From assembly GCF_000186865.1 (NCBI RefSeq), contig NW_008705565.1:2544709-2608708 (forward strand): a stretch of DNA of 64,000 bases, written 5' to 3'. Each line of letters opens with the position of its first letter. Position 1 is the stretch's first letter. Position numbers and translations under genes: made by a program. The notes below the pieces were generated by a model. It did not search any database. It saw only the letters and a program-made list of their open reading frames with translations, and was not told the origin of the DNA. Below, in pieces: positions 19,409-28,452 of this stretch. This DNA is from Aureococcus anophagefferens (Eukaryota > Sar > Pelagophyceae > Pelagomonadales > Pelagomonadaceae).

Positions 19409-22400
19409 ATGAACACGGACGAGATCCAGGGCGCGCTCGTGGCGACGCTGTCGCCGGACGTGACGGTCCGGCGCCAGGCCGAGGCCTACTTGGACAACTG
19501 CCGGCGGACGGCGGGGTTCCCCGTGCTCCTGCTCCAGCTGGTGCGTCTCTCGCGCGGCGCGCGGACGACGATTTCGAACCCGCGACCCCCTTTTTGTTCG
19601 CAGGTGCAGCAGCACTGCGGCGCGGCGCCGACGGCGCAGTCGCCCGTGCTCCGGTCGTCGGCGGCGGTCTACTTCAAGAATCTGGTGAAGAAGGGCTGGG
19701 ACGTGGACCCCGAGAGCAAGGAGACGCCCGTCGCGGCCGGCGACCGCGACGCCATCAAGAGCCACATGGTCACGCTCGTCTGCGCGTGCGGCAAGTTCGG
19801 GGACGTGAAGCAGCAGCTGTCGCAGGCGCTGACGCTCATCGCGTCCACGGACTTCCCGGGCAAGTGGCCCAACCTCTTGCCGGAGATCGTCGCGCGCTTC
19901 GCCGACGGCGACGCCGCGACGGTCCAGGGCATGCTGCTGACGTCGAACTCGATCCTCAAGCGCTTCCGCTACGCCTTCAAGTCCGACGCGCTCTACGCGG
20001 AGCTCAAGTACGCGCTCGACACGCTCGCGGCGCCGCTGACGCGGCTCTTCGGGACGCTGGGCGAGGAGCTGCGCGCCGCCGCGGGCGACGCGGCGCGGTC
20101 CGCGGTCGCGCTCGAGTCGCTGCGCCTCGCGTGCCGCGTCTTCTTCTCGCTGAACTGGCAGGACCTGCCCGAGTTCTTCGAGGACCACATGGCCCCCTGG
20201 ATGGGCGCCTTCCAGGAGTTCCTCGCCTACGAGGCGCCGGGCGCGGCCGCCGACGACGAGGACGACGACGAGGGCCCCGTGGAGCGGCTCCAGGCCGCCG
20301 TCGTCGAGAACGGGGCGGGAAAAGAGTGATTCAAGTTCGCTTCAACGTGAGTGTGCCGCGCGCGCGCGTTCCGGAAACAGCATCCACGCTTCGAGACCGT
20401 TCCGAGAGATGATCGCTCGTCCAAAAATCAGCCGAAACGAGTGGTACACGGCCGAGATCGGAGCCTTTGAAGTTGGGAATGTCGCACTCTTTTCCCGCCC
20501 AGGTCGAGAACGCGAGCCTCTACGCGCACAAGTACGAGGAGGAGTTCCAGCCCCACCTGCCCCAGTTCGTGTCCGGCATCTGGCAGCGGCTCATGAAGAC
20601 GTCGCTCTTCCCGAAGCACGACCGGCTGGCCGCGACGTCGATGCGGTTCTTGGCCGAGGTCGTCGGGCAGCAGATGCACGCGGCGCTCTTCGCGGACGAG
20701 TCGACGCTGCGCCAGGTCGTCGAGGCCATCGTCATCCCGAACATGACGCTGCGCGATTCCGACGTGGAACTCTTCGAGGACAACGCGGTCGAGTACATCT
20801 CGCGGGATCTCGAGTCCGCGGACAGCGAGACGCGGCGCCGCGGCGCGCGCGACCTCGTGCACGCCATGTGCAAGCACCACGACGCGACCACCACCAAAAT
20901 CTGCGGCGAGCACGTCGCGGCCATGCTCGGCCGCTACGGCGCGAGCCCCGGCACGGAGTGGCGCGCGAAGGACGCGGCGCTCCACCTCGTCGTGTCGCTC
21001 GCCGTCCGCGCGGAGTCGTCCGCGCGCGGCGTGTCGAAGATGAGCGACCAGCTCGACATCCTCGAGATCTACAGCGCCCACGTCGCGCCGGAGCTCGGCG
21101 GCGCGACGGCGACGCACGGCGTGGTTCTGGCGGACTGCGTGCAGTTCGCGTGCACGTTCCGGAACCAGATCCCCGGCGACGAGCTATTACGTCTACTCCC
21201 GCTGCTCGGGGGCCACCTGGGCCACGGCGACGTCGTCGTCCAGTCCTACGCGGCCCACTGCCTCGAGCGCGTGCTCGCCGTGCCCGGCTGTGTGGAATTC
21301 GACCAGTGAGCTGGGACGTCGGGGCCAAACTTTGAAATTCTCTAGCTCGGTCAAATCGACGTCGATTCGGCTGATTTTTGGACGAATCGATTGCTCTCAT
21401 CGAGTTCTCGAAGCACAGCGGAAGTGATCGTGTCAAAACATTCGAATACGCTCACATTGAAGTCGGGTTGAAGATTCGAATGCCACGCAGGTGCCCGGGA
21501 AGATCCACCGGCCGCAGCTCGCGCCGCTGCTGCCCGCGCTGTTCCAGGCGTTGTTCGCGGTCATCGACGGCGCGCTGGCCAAGGGCGGCGACGCGCCCTG
21601 GGAGAACGAGTACGTCATGAAGGCCGTCATGCGCTTGCTGGTCGTGGGCCAGGCCGACGTCGTGCCCCACGCGGCCGTCGTGACGGAGAAGCTCTGCGCG
21701 TCGCTCGGCCGCGTCTGCGCGAACCCGCGGAACCCGAAGTTCAACCACTACCTCTTCGAGAGCTTGGCCGTGCTCGTGCGCGTCTGCTGCGAGGCGAACC
21801 GGGACGCGACGGCGACCTTCGAGGGCCTGCTCTTCCCGCCGTTCCAGTCCGTGCTCCAGATGGACGTCGTGGAGTTCGCGCCCTACGTCTTCCAGATATT
21901 GGCGCTCCTGCTGGGCTACCGCGCGCCGCGGTCGGGTCTGGGGGACGCCTACGCGGCGCTCCTGCCGCCGCTGCTGCACCCGTCGCTCTGGGAGCGCCGG
22001 GGCAACGTGCCCGCGCTGGCGGCGCTGCTCGAGGCGTATCTGGTCGCGGGGCCGGACCAGATCCTCGCCGCGGGGCAGCTCGAGCCCATGCTCGGCGTCT
22101 TCCAGAAGCTGCTGGCGTCCAAGGCGTCCGAGGGCCACGCCTTTGGGTTATTGAAGTCGCTGGTGGTGCACGTGCCGCAAGCGAATTTGGACGGCTACGT
22201 GCCGACGGTGCTGCAACTGCTGCTCACGCGGCTCCAGCAGAACCGGGACCGGTTGAGCTACTGCCACAACCTCCTCGCCTTCCTCGGGCTGCTCGCGGGC
22301 AAGCACGGCGCGCCGCAGCTCGTCGCGAAGCTCGACGCGCAGCAGCCCGGGCTCTTGCCGCAGCTGGTGGTCCACGTGCTCGCGCCGCACGTGCTCGGCG

Positions 22401-22792
22401 AGGCCGCGGCCTTCGCGAGCGCCGTCGACGCCAAGGCCGCGGCCGTCGGCGCCGTCAAGCTGTTGGCCGAGGCGCCGGACGCGCTGACGCCCAACGGCGA
22501 CACGTCCGCGTGGTCCTGCCTCGGGTCCGTGCTCTTCGCTTTGCTCAAGCGGCTCGCGGGCGCGGCGCTCGCCGGCGACGCGACCATCGACCGGTCCGAC
22601 GACGTCCCCGACGAGCTCCTCGCGGGCTACGACGCGACCTTCTCGAAGCTCCACTTCGGCACGCAGAAGAGCGACGACGCCTTCGCCGAGATCCCGGACA
22701 CGCAGACGTTCGCCATGACGCACCTCACGCAGCTCGTCGCCACCAAGCCCCACTTCCAGCCCCTCCTCGCGGCGCTCCAGCAGCCGAGGTAG
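19409..22792 (+). CDS. CSE1: exportin-2 (importin-alpha re-exporter)
   Basis: Four exons (19409-19540, 19604-20302, 20503-21279, 21491-22792) give 969 residues, close to yeast and human CSE1. All introns are phase 0. HEAT-repeat signatures of the family are clear: VQQHCGAAP, SSAAVYFKNLVKKGW, DFPGKWPNLLPEIV, VENASLYAHKYEEEFQPHLP, VPGKIHRPQLAPLLPALFQ and NPRNPKFNHYLFES. The protein exports importin-alpha from the nucleus with RanGTP. Intron 1 is a 63-nt GT-AG intron (GTGCGT donor). Intron 2 is a family A introner and intron 3 a family B introner, both spliced with GT from the duplicated target. One gene therefore records two independent introner insertions. Confidence 0.95.
20311..20502 (+). 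mobile_element. introner element, family A (copy in CSE1)
   Basis: 192 bp, starting CGGGGCGGGAAAAGAG and ending CTTTTCCCGCCCAG, with 8-bp duplications GTCGAGAA at 20303-20310 and 20503-20510. It makes the 200-nt intron 20303-20502 of the plus-strand exportin gene. Relative to its host it lies in the opposite orientation to the CK1 copy, showing that either strand can be spliced. Confidence 0.92.
21288..21490 (+). mobile_element. introner element, family B (copy in CSE1)
   Basis: 203 bp, starting CTGTGTGGAATTC and ending GAATGCCACGCAG, with 8-bp duplications GTGCCCGG at 21280-21287 and 21491-21498. It makes the 211-nt intron 21280-21490. Splicing restores VLAVPGKIHRP. It has the same length and orientation on the plus strand as the copy in the minus-strand FKBP gene. 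Confidence 0.92.
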
Positions 22793-23059
22793 GCGCCGCG
22801 CCTCCCTCTCTTCCCCCCTCCCGGTAAGCGGGCGCCCCTCTACGTCGGACCACTCCGCGCGCCCGATTCCGGCGGCAGCGCCCTCGCTCGACGAGTGAGG
22901 CGCGATCGCCCGGGGCATAGGAGCGGCGGCGCTACTTAGTAACGCGGCACGCGACCGCCCTCGGCTGGCTGGCGCGGCCAGCGTCGGTCTCGTCGCGCGC
23001 GTCGCCCGAGCGCCCAGGCGCGCGCGGCGCGAATAAGGTGCGAAAAGGAGGCGAGCTCA

Positions 23060-23767
23060 TTAAGTGGATGCCGGACAAACCTGTTCGAGCAGGCACTTCA
23101 CCATTTTATATAACATAATAGCTTCACGTTCCGCGTCAGTGGAACCAATAAAAGGGCCATTGGAATAGAGACCGGGGTCTCTATTACGAACTTTTCCTAA
23201 AGCCAGTTGAAACAATTCGTACGCTTTCTTCTCGTACTTTTTCTTGATTGTCTCGTCTAACGATAGGTATGCCTTAGGAAAATCGCGCAATGACTGGTCA
23301 TTTAAGGTGAATGTCTTCCCCGGCAGGTTCAGATCGAAAATAGCAATGAAGTCGCGGCCAGCCCTTGGCCGATATGGTTGCAGCTCAGCCCACCAGCGAT
23401 CCAGGAGTTGGGGCGCATCCAAGAAGTGTGCTAATTTGACCAGTTTGCAAAGTTTTTGGAAGTTGCCTATCGGGGGCAATGCGTCCAAGCGCGGCAAACA
23501 CGCGCGACAGAACTTGACGACCGTCTCTGCGTCGAATGCGATCAGGGGGCACTCAGAATTTTCGGTTTCTGGAAGGTCATTAACAATTTTGGAGAAATGG
23601 GAGATGAAATCGCGACGAGCCGGAATCCGAATCTGATCCCCGTCCGGTTCAGTCACCACAAAAAAAAGATTCGCGGTTCCTTCCTTCTCTTCTATCCACG
23701 ATTTCACTACCGACGCCAACGGCTTCGACGATGTTTTCGAACGTTTGCGGCTTAACGTTTGCGCCAT
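23060..23767 (-). CDS. BTB/POZ-like domain protein
   Basis: 235 residues from MAQTLSRKRSKTSSK; an in-frame Met at 23869 would add 34 Arg/Pro-rich residues. Residues 30-130 resemble a BTB fold: IRIPARRDFISHFSKIV, ETVVKFCRACLPRLDALPP, then NFQKLCKLVKLAHFLDAPQLLDRWW. The C-terminal half is helical and Lys-rich (DETIKKKYEKKAYELFQLAL). BTB proteins usually bridge CUL3 to substrates; that role is inference. GC content is far lower than in the flanking exportin and NSUN2-type genes, as in the ankyrin and F-box-like genes of this window. It is convergent with exportin-2. Confidence 0.6.
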   Translation of the reverse strand: MAQTLSRKRSKTSSKPLASVVKSWIEEKEGTANLFFVVTEPDGDQIRIPARRDFISHFSKIVNDLPETENSECPLIAFDAETVVKFCRACLPRLDALPPIGNFQKLCKLVKLAHFLDAPQLLDRWWAELQPYRPRAGRDFIAIFDLNLPGKTFTLNDQSLRDFPKAYLSLDETIKKKYEKKAYELFQLALGKVRNRDPGLYSNGPFIGSTDAEREAIMLYKMVKCLLEQVCPAST

Positions 23768-24122
23768 TGATCGGGAGGGACGAGGCCGTGGCGGCGCGCC
23801 CGTGGCGAGGCGCGGCGACGGCGCGCGGCGCCGGCGCGGCAACTGCTGTCCAAAAGACCCGTTCTCCACAGTCTTTCGGCGAAGGGCTTCCCCCCCCTAC
23901 AGACACGTGTACGACGCCATCGGGTCCTTGAGCGCTCGGGAGCGCCTCGGGGGATCGTGTGGGGGACCGCTCGCGGTCGCCGGAGCGCGCGGGTTCGCCC
24001 CCGGAGTCGGCGGACCCAGGTGTCCCGAGCCCCGGGGGCGCGCGGGTCAAGGTTCCCGGTCCTTAGTCCCGTGGGCCAGGTCGCCGGGGCTGTCGGGGCG
24101 GATTACATGGGCCCGCGCCCCT
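23768..24122. other. intergenic, no supported gene
   Basis: 355 bp between the BTB-like start and the stop of the NSUN2-type gene, both on the minus strand. It contains a C-run (about 23890-23897) and Gly/Arg-type coding-like composition in several frames but no domain. It should hold the 3' UTR of one gene and the promoter of the next. Confidence 0.4.
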
Positions 24123-25748
24123 CTACCTCCCTACCTCTCGGTAGGACCCGTCGTCGCGCCGGGACCACCGGATCTCCCCCGCGGCGACGAGGCGGAGGCC
24201 CGCGAGCTCCGCCGCGGCGCAGGGCGCGACGGTCACGCGCCGCGCCGCCGCGCCCGCGGGCGACCGCGTCAGCAGGCGGCCGCGGAGCTCCGGGGGCGCC
24301 GCGCGCAGGGCCGCGGCGTCGCGATGCGCGTCGAGGGCGCGGTAGCCCGCGACGGGCGCGCCCGCGCGCGGCCTCCGCGGCCGCGTCCGCGGGTCCCCGG
24401 CGGGCAGCTCCGCGACCTTGTCGAAGACGGCGGCGAAGAAGCCGCCGCCGTCGCGCGAGTCGTGCGGGTAGAAGCGGAGGCACCGCGGGAGCTGGCTCGC
24501 GATGTCCGGCTCGGCCGGCGGCCACATGGACGCGCGGCGCTCGCGCTTCGCCGCCGGGTCGTAGGCGAGCGCGGCGCCGCCGTCGTCGAGCACGGCCCAC
24601 GTCTCGAGGCCCGGCCGCGGCGCGAGGCACGCGAGGAGCGGGCTCGACGCGACCAAGGACGCGCAGTCGCGGACGACGAAGGCCCCCTTGCACGCTCGCA
24701 GCGCCGCGGCGACGACGGCCTCGTTCTCGAGCGGGTCGAAGGAGCACGTCGAGAAGACCATGGTCCCGCCGACCTTGAGCAATCGCAGCCCGCGCAGCAC
24801 GATCTGGAGCTGGAGCGCGTGCAGCCGCCGGCCGGGCCGCGCCCAGACCTTGAGCAGCGACGGGATCTTGCGCACCGTGCCGTCGCCCGAGCAGGGCACG
24901 TCGCAGGCGACGCGGTCGAATTTGAGGGCCGTCGCCGGGAAGGCCTGGCCCCGGTGGCACGTGACGACGCACTTCGAGGAGCAGCCCAGACTCCGGAGCT
25001 TCGACGCGAGGATGTAGGCGCGCCGCGGGTCCGCGTCGTTGGCGACGACGAGGCGCGCCGCCTCGCAGTACTGCGACGTCTTCGAGCCCGGCGCGGCGCA
25101 GACGTCGAGCACGGCGTCGCCGGGCCGGACGCCGAGGAGCTCGCTCGGCGCGCCGGACACGAGCTCCTGGCGGACGACGCCGCCGCCCTTCGCCGCGGCC
25201 TGGAGCCAGCCGTTCAAGGCGCGCAGCGCCGGGTCGTCCGCGTGCTTGAGCGCGCTCCGCCCCAGGTCGAGGCGCCACCACGCGCCGCTCGCGAGCGTCT
25301 TGACGACGTCGCCGCGGCAGCGCGCCGCGACGGCGTCGAAGGTCGCCATGGCCGCGTCGAAGGCCGCCGGCCGCAGGCCGTTGCGCCGGAAGGTCGCCGG
25401 CAACGGCGCGCGCAGCGACCGCAGGAAGGCGACATGGTCGCCGGAGCGCGGGAAGAGCTTCTGCCGCTTGTAGTAGTCGGCGTAGGCCTGGAACCGGTCG
25501 CCGCGGTCGTCCTCCTCGTCGTCGTTGTGTGTGTCGTCCTCCGCCGGCGCGGCGCGGGGTCTGTTGTCGCGCGCGCGGCGGCGCTTCAAGCGCTCGCGCT
25601 GGCGGGCCGAGACCATCTCGGCCAGGAGCGGCACGAGCTGCGGGTTCGTCAACGGCGAGTCCTGGAAGCACTCTAGCCGTCCACGATGTCGAAGCAGGTC
25701 CGCACGAGCGTCGCGGCTCAGCCTCGCTCCATGCTCTCGCAGAAGCAC
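24123..25748 (-). CDS. NSUN2/Trm4-type RNA cytosine-C5 methyltransferase
   Basis: 541 residues as an ORF. The family-like N-terminus (RFQAYADYYKRQKLFP, RAPLPATFRRNGL) suggests the real start may be the Met at 25616 (497 residues). SAM and catalytic motifs are complete: VLDVCAAPGSKTSQ, DVPCSGDGTVRK (release cysteine) and MVFSTCSFDPLENEAVV (attacking cysteine in TCS). The C-terminal PUA-like half has FYPHDSRDGGGFFAAVF. These enzymes make m5C in tRNA, using S-adenosylmethionine, usually in the nucleus. Length is shorter than animal NSUN2 but near yeast Trm4 minus its tail. The downstream gene lies on the same strand after 355 bp. Confidence 0.88.
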   Translation of the reverse strand: MLLREHGARLSRDARADLLRHRGRLECFQDSPLTNPQLVPLLAEMVSARQRERLKRRRARDNRPRAAPAEDDTHNDDEEDDRGDRFQAYADYYKRQKLFPRSGDHVAFLRSLRAPLPATFRRNGLRPAAFDAAMATFDAVAARCRGDVVKTLASGAWWRLDLGRSALKHADDPALRALNGWLQAAAKGGGVVRQELVSGAPSELLGVRPGDAVLDVCAAPGSKTSQYCEAARLVVANDADPRRAYILASKLRSLGCSSKCVVTCHRGQAFPATALKFDRVACDVPCSGDGTVRKIPSLLKVWARPGRRLHALQLQIVLRGLRLLKVGGTMVFSTCSFDPLENEAVVAAALRACKGAFVVRDCASLVASSPLLACLAPRPGLETWAVLDDGGAALAYDPAAKRERRASMWPPAEPDIASQLPRCLRFYPHDSRDGGGFFAAVFDKVAELPAGDPRTRPRRPRAGAPVAGYRALDAHRDAAALRAAPPELRGRLLTRSPAGAAARRVTVAPCAAAELAGLRLVAAGEIRWSRRDDGSYREVGR

Positions 25749-25962
25749 CTTCAGCTGATTGCCTTCATCATCGATTCAGCTGTTTTTATTGCCGTCTTCG
25801 TCTCGTGTGCATTCCCACGTCGGGCCTTGGCTTCCATCGTCGTCGACCTGTGAAGCTGCCCTCCCCTCCCTCGCGACCAAAACGATGCGGCCCGTGGCGC
25901 CCCGCGTCCGCTCCCAAGGACTTTTCACTTCCAGAGTTGTCAACGCCTGGTCCCAGGACCAA

Positions 25963-25998
25963 CCGTGCGAATGGGCTGCCCCGTGCGAATGGGCTGCC
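25963..25998 (+). repeat. 2 x 18-bp perfect tandem repeat
   Basis: Two exact copies of CCGTGCGAATGGGCTGCC in the short region between the divergent NSUN2-type and homocysteine methyltransferase genes. It may lie in the 5' UTR, promoter or first exon/intron of the latter. Confidence 0.85.
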
Positions 25999-26043
25999 CC
26001 GAAACGTCCCCCCAGTCACTGGTCACCGCGCTGCACCTCCTAG

Positions 26044-27012
26044 GTCGTCCTCGACGGCGGCATGGGCCACCAGCTCAAGGCCATGGGCATCAAGATCGAG
26101 GGCGAGGTCGGCACGCTGGCGCGGTTCCTGGGCGTGGCCCTCGCGAACTCGACGCGGCCGGACCTCGTCCGCGACGCGCACGTCGCCTACATCGACGCGG
26201 GCGCCGAGGTCATCACGACGAACTCCTACGCGGTGATCCCGGGCTGCCTCGAGCTCTGCGCGGACGTGCCGGCGCACGCGCTCGACGCCAAGGTGCGGGA
26301 GCTCGTCGGCGCCGCGGGCCGCGCCGCGCGCGCGGCCGTCGCCGCGCGGCCGGAAAAGCGCGTGCGCGTCGCGGGCTGCCTGCCGCCGCTCGCCGAGAGC
26401 TACCGCGCGGACAAGGTCGGCGCCTTCGAGGCGAACCGCGCGCAGTACGCGCTCATCGCCGAGTCCGTCGCGCCCTACGCGGACCTCTTCCTCTGCGAGA
26501 CCATGTCGACGGCGGCCGAGGCGGCGGCGGCGGCGGCGGCGGCCCGCGCCGTCGACGGCGACCGGCCCGTGTGGGTGTCCTACACGCTGCGCGACGCGCC
26601 GCCGACCGGCGTCGGGGGCCGCATGCCGGCGCTCGGCGCCGCGCCGGCGCTGCGGAGCGGCGAGTCCATCGACGAGGCCCTGGCGGCGCTCGACGCCGCG
26701 GGCGTCCTGGAGGGGGTGGAGGGCTTCCTCGTCAACTGCTGCTCGCCCGAGGCGACGTCCGCGGCGATCCCCGTCCTGAAGGCCCTCGCGCCGCCGGGCG
26801 CTCACGTCGGCGCCTACGCGAACGGCTTTGTCACGGCGGACTCGGGCACGGGCGCCTACCGCGACCTGTCGCCCGACGAGTACCTCGCGTTCGCCGCGGA
26901 CTGGGTCGCGAGCGGCGCGTCCGTCGTCGGCGGCTGCTGCGGCATCTTCCCGGACCACATCGCGCGCCTGGCGGCGGCGTTCGACGCCGACGCCGCGCGC
27001 CGCGTCGGCTAG
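26044..27012 (+). CDS. homocysteine S-methyltransferase (5' exon unresolved)
   Basis: The coding exon begins after an acceptor CTCCTAG at 26037-26043 with GTCGTCCTCGACGGCGGC, encoding VVLDGGMGHQL, the family N-terminal motif; starting at the ATG at 26062 would lose it. The zinc/homocysteine residues are present: single Cys in FLVNCCSPEA and the Cys pair in VVGGCCGIFPDHI. The enzyme transfers a methyl group from S-methylmethionine or SAM to homocysteine. About 322 residues are visible; the family is usually 310-340, so only a short first exon is missing, somewhere in 25750-26000. It shares a short divergent region with the NSUN2-type gene. Confidence 0.87.
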   Translation, partial: VVLDGGMGHQLKAMGIKIEGEVGTLARFLGVALANSTRPDLVRDAHVAYIDAGAEVITTNSYAVIPGCLELCADVPAHALDAKVRELVGAAGRAARAAVAARPEKRVRVAGCLPPLAESYRADKVGAFEANRAQYALIAESVAPYADLFLCETMSTAAEAAAAAAAARAVDGDRPVWVSYTLRDAPPTGVGGRMPALGAAPALRSGESIDEALAALDAAGVLEGVEGFLVNCCSPEATSAAIPVLKALAPPGAHVGAYANGFVTADSGTGAYRDLSPDEYLAFAADWVASGASVVGGCCGIFPDHIARLAAAFDADAARRVG

Positions 27013-27035
27013 GGCGTCCTAGTCATAACGCGCGC

Positions 27036-27539
27036 CTAGTCGAAGCGGACATGCGTGCCGCGCCACTCGGCGGCGGGGCCCGTCGACTTGATCGCGGCGC
27101 CGCGGTCCGTGGGCAGCGCGCTGAGGACGTTGTCCACGTCGCCGAGGGCCGGGCGCGCGTCGTCGACGGCGACCTTGGCGAGCTCGTCCGCGAGGTCCGT
27201 CACCTGGAGGCTCTCCGTCGAGTCGCGCCGCGGCGCCGCGGCGTCGTCCTTGAGGCCGCTGATGCCGAGGCTCGCGCACGACGGCGCCACGGGGCTCGGC
27301 GTCGCGGTGCCGAAGGACGGCGCCGGGCTCCGCGCCTGCGGCGCCGGGCGCCGCGGCTCGTCGGCCTCGGCCTCGCTCTTGAGCCAGTCGTTGAGGCTCG
27401 CGATCATGTGCGCGTTCGTGCCGTTCGCCTTGCACGCGCCCGTCGACTTCGCCGCCTTCTGCAGGTCCTTGCGCACCGACGACGCGAGCGCCGCGCGCAC
27501 GAGGTCGCGCGGCGTCGCCGCGGGCGTCGTCGGCGCCAT
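27036..27539 (-). CDS. unidentified protein
   Basis: 167 residues from MAPTTPAATPRDLVRA; an in-frame Met at 27593 exists but lies only 5 bp past the stop of the upstream gene. The N-terminal third is helical and basic (VRAALASSVRKDLQKAAK), followed by NAHMIASLNDWLKSEAEAD, a Pro/Ser linker and a final LADELAKVAVDD...DNVLSALPTD segment. It ends close to, and convergent with, the homocysteine methyltransferase. No family recognised; coding status rests on codon composition and the lack of a better frame. Confidence 0.5.
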   Translation of the reverse strand: MAPTTPAATPRDLVRAALASSVRKDLQKAAKSTGACKANGTNAHMIASLNDWLKSEAEADEPRRPAPQARSPAPSFGTATPSPVAPSCASLGISGLKDDAAAPRRDSTESLQVTDLADELAKVAVDDARPALGDVDNVLSALPTDRGAAIKSTGPAAEWRGTHVRFD

Positions 27540-27598
27540 TCCAACGTCGATCCCGGGCTGCCTCCGAGTCGTAAAAAACTTCAACCAAGACATTCATT

Positions 27599-28396
27599 TT
27601 AGGGGAAGACGCGCTTCGCCGTCGCCGCGGCGGCGAGGAAGATGAGCGGGTTGTCCCAGTCGCCCGTGTCGAGGGACTCGACGAGGGCCGACGCGGCGGC
27701 GACCTTGGCGACGCCCGCGATGAGCGCGCGCGCCGGGAGCGGCGCCCACCAGCCCAGGCGCGCGAACGCGAGCCCGAACGCCGCGCCGGCGCCGAGCGTC
27801 GAGAGGAAGAAGGCGGCGGAGCCGGCGAGGGACTTGCGCCGGCACCAGGGCACGCGCGGCGACGCGGCGCCGAGCGGCGACGCGCCGACGACCTCGGCCA
27901 TGCCGTCGCCCGCGCACAGCGCGAGCAGCGCGAGGACGCCGCCGAGCTCGCGCCAGCAGCACAGCGTCGCCGCGACGAAGACGGCGCCGTAGAGCGTCGG
28001 CCCGCGCAGGAGCTCGCGCCGGTCGCCGGACCGGCTCATGGACGCCACGGTCTTGGGGTCGTCGACGAGACCGGCGCCGGCGAGGAAAGCTTTCATTGTC
28101 AGCGCGAGCGGCCCGACGGCGGCCCAGCGCTTCGCGCTCGGCGACGCGCTGAACATGGGCCAGCAGAGCAGGTAGAGCGGGCCCGCGCCCATGTGCATGA
28201 CCTTGCGCGCGGCCCGGCGCGACACGACGCGGCGCTCGGCGAGCACCTGCACGCACTTGTCGAAGCCGCCGAGCACGCCGAAGGCGCAGGCGAGGGCCCT
28301 GCCGTCCGCGGGGATCGTTGCGCGGACTTTCGGCCGGTTGATGGCGTGCGTGCGCGCCGCGACGAGCGCGAAGAGCGGCCAGAATCGGCCTGCCAT
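27599..28396 (-). CDS. phytol/farnesol kinase-like membrane protein
   Basis: 265 residues from MAGRFWPLFALVAARTHA, a likely signal sequence; an upstream Met at 28423 is possible. Family motifs of the dolichol/phytol kinase group are clear: RKVMHMGAGPLYLLCWPMFS (compare R-K-x-x-H-x-G-x-G-P), CAGDGMAEVVGA, CRRKSLAGSAAFFLSTLGAG, and an aspartate-asparagine near the end (DTGDWDNPLIF). There are six or more hydrophobic helices. Plant VTE5 uses CTP to phosphorylate phytol for tocopherol and chlorophyll recycling. The plastid envelope is the inferred site. It is head-to-head (56 bp) with the next gene. Confidence 0.82.
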   Translation of the reverse strand: MAGRFWPLFALVAARTHAINRPKVRATIPADGRALACAFGVLGGFDKCVQVLAERRVVSRRAARKVMHMGAGPLYLLCWPMFSASPSAKRWAAVGPLALTMKAFLAGAGLVDDPKTVASMSRSGDRRELLRGPTLYGAVFVAATLCCWRELGGVLALLALCAGDGMAEVVGASPLGAASPRVPWCRRKSLAGSAAFFLSTLGAGAAFGLAFARLGWWAPLPARALIAGVAKVAAASALVESLDTGDWDNPLIFLAAAATAKRVFP

Positions 28397-28452
28397 CTCA
28401 CAGCTGTAGGTTGAAAAGGGCAAGAATCGCGGATTACCACAGCAAAAGGGCT

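Noticed and set aside
23870..24122. Possible N-terminal extension or separate gene upstream of the BTB-like gene
   Set aside because: Translations are Arg/Pro/Gly-rich with no motif, and the composition fits intergenic sequence.
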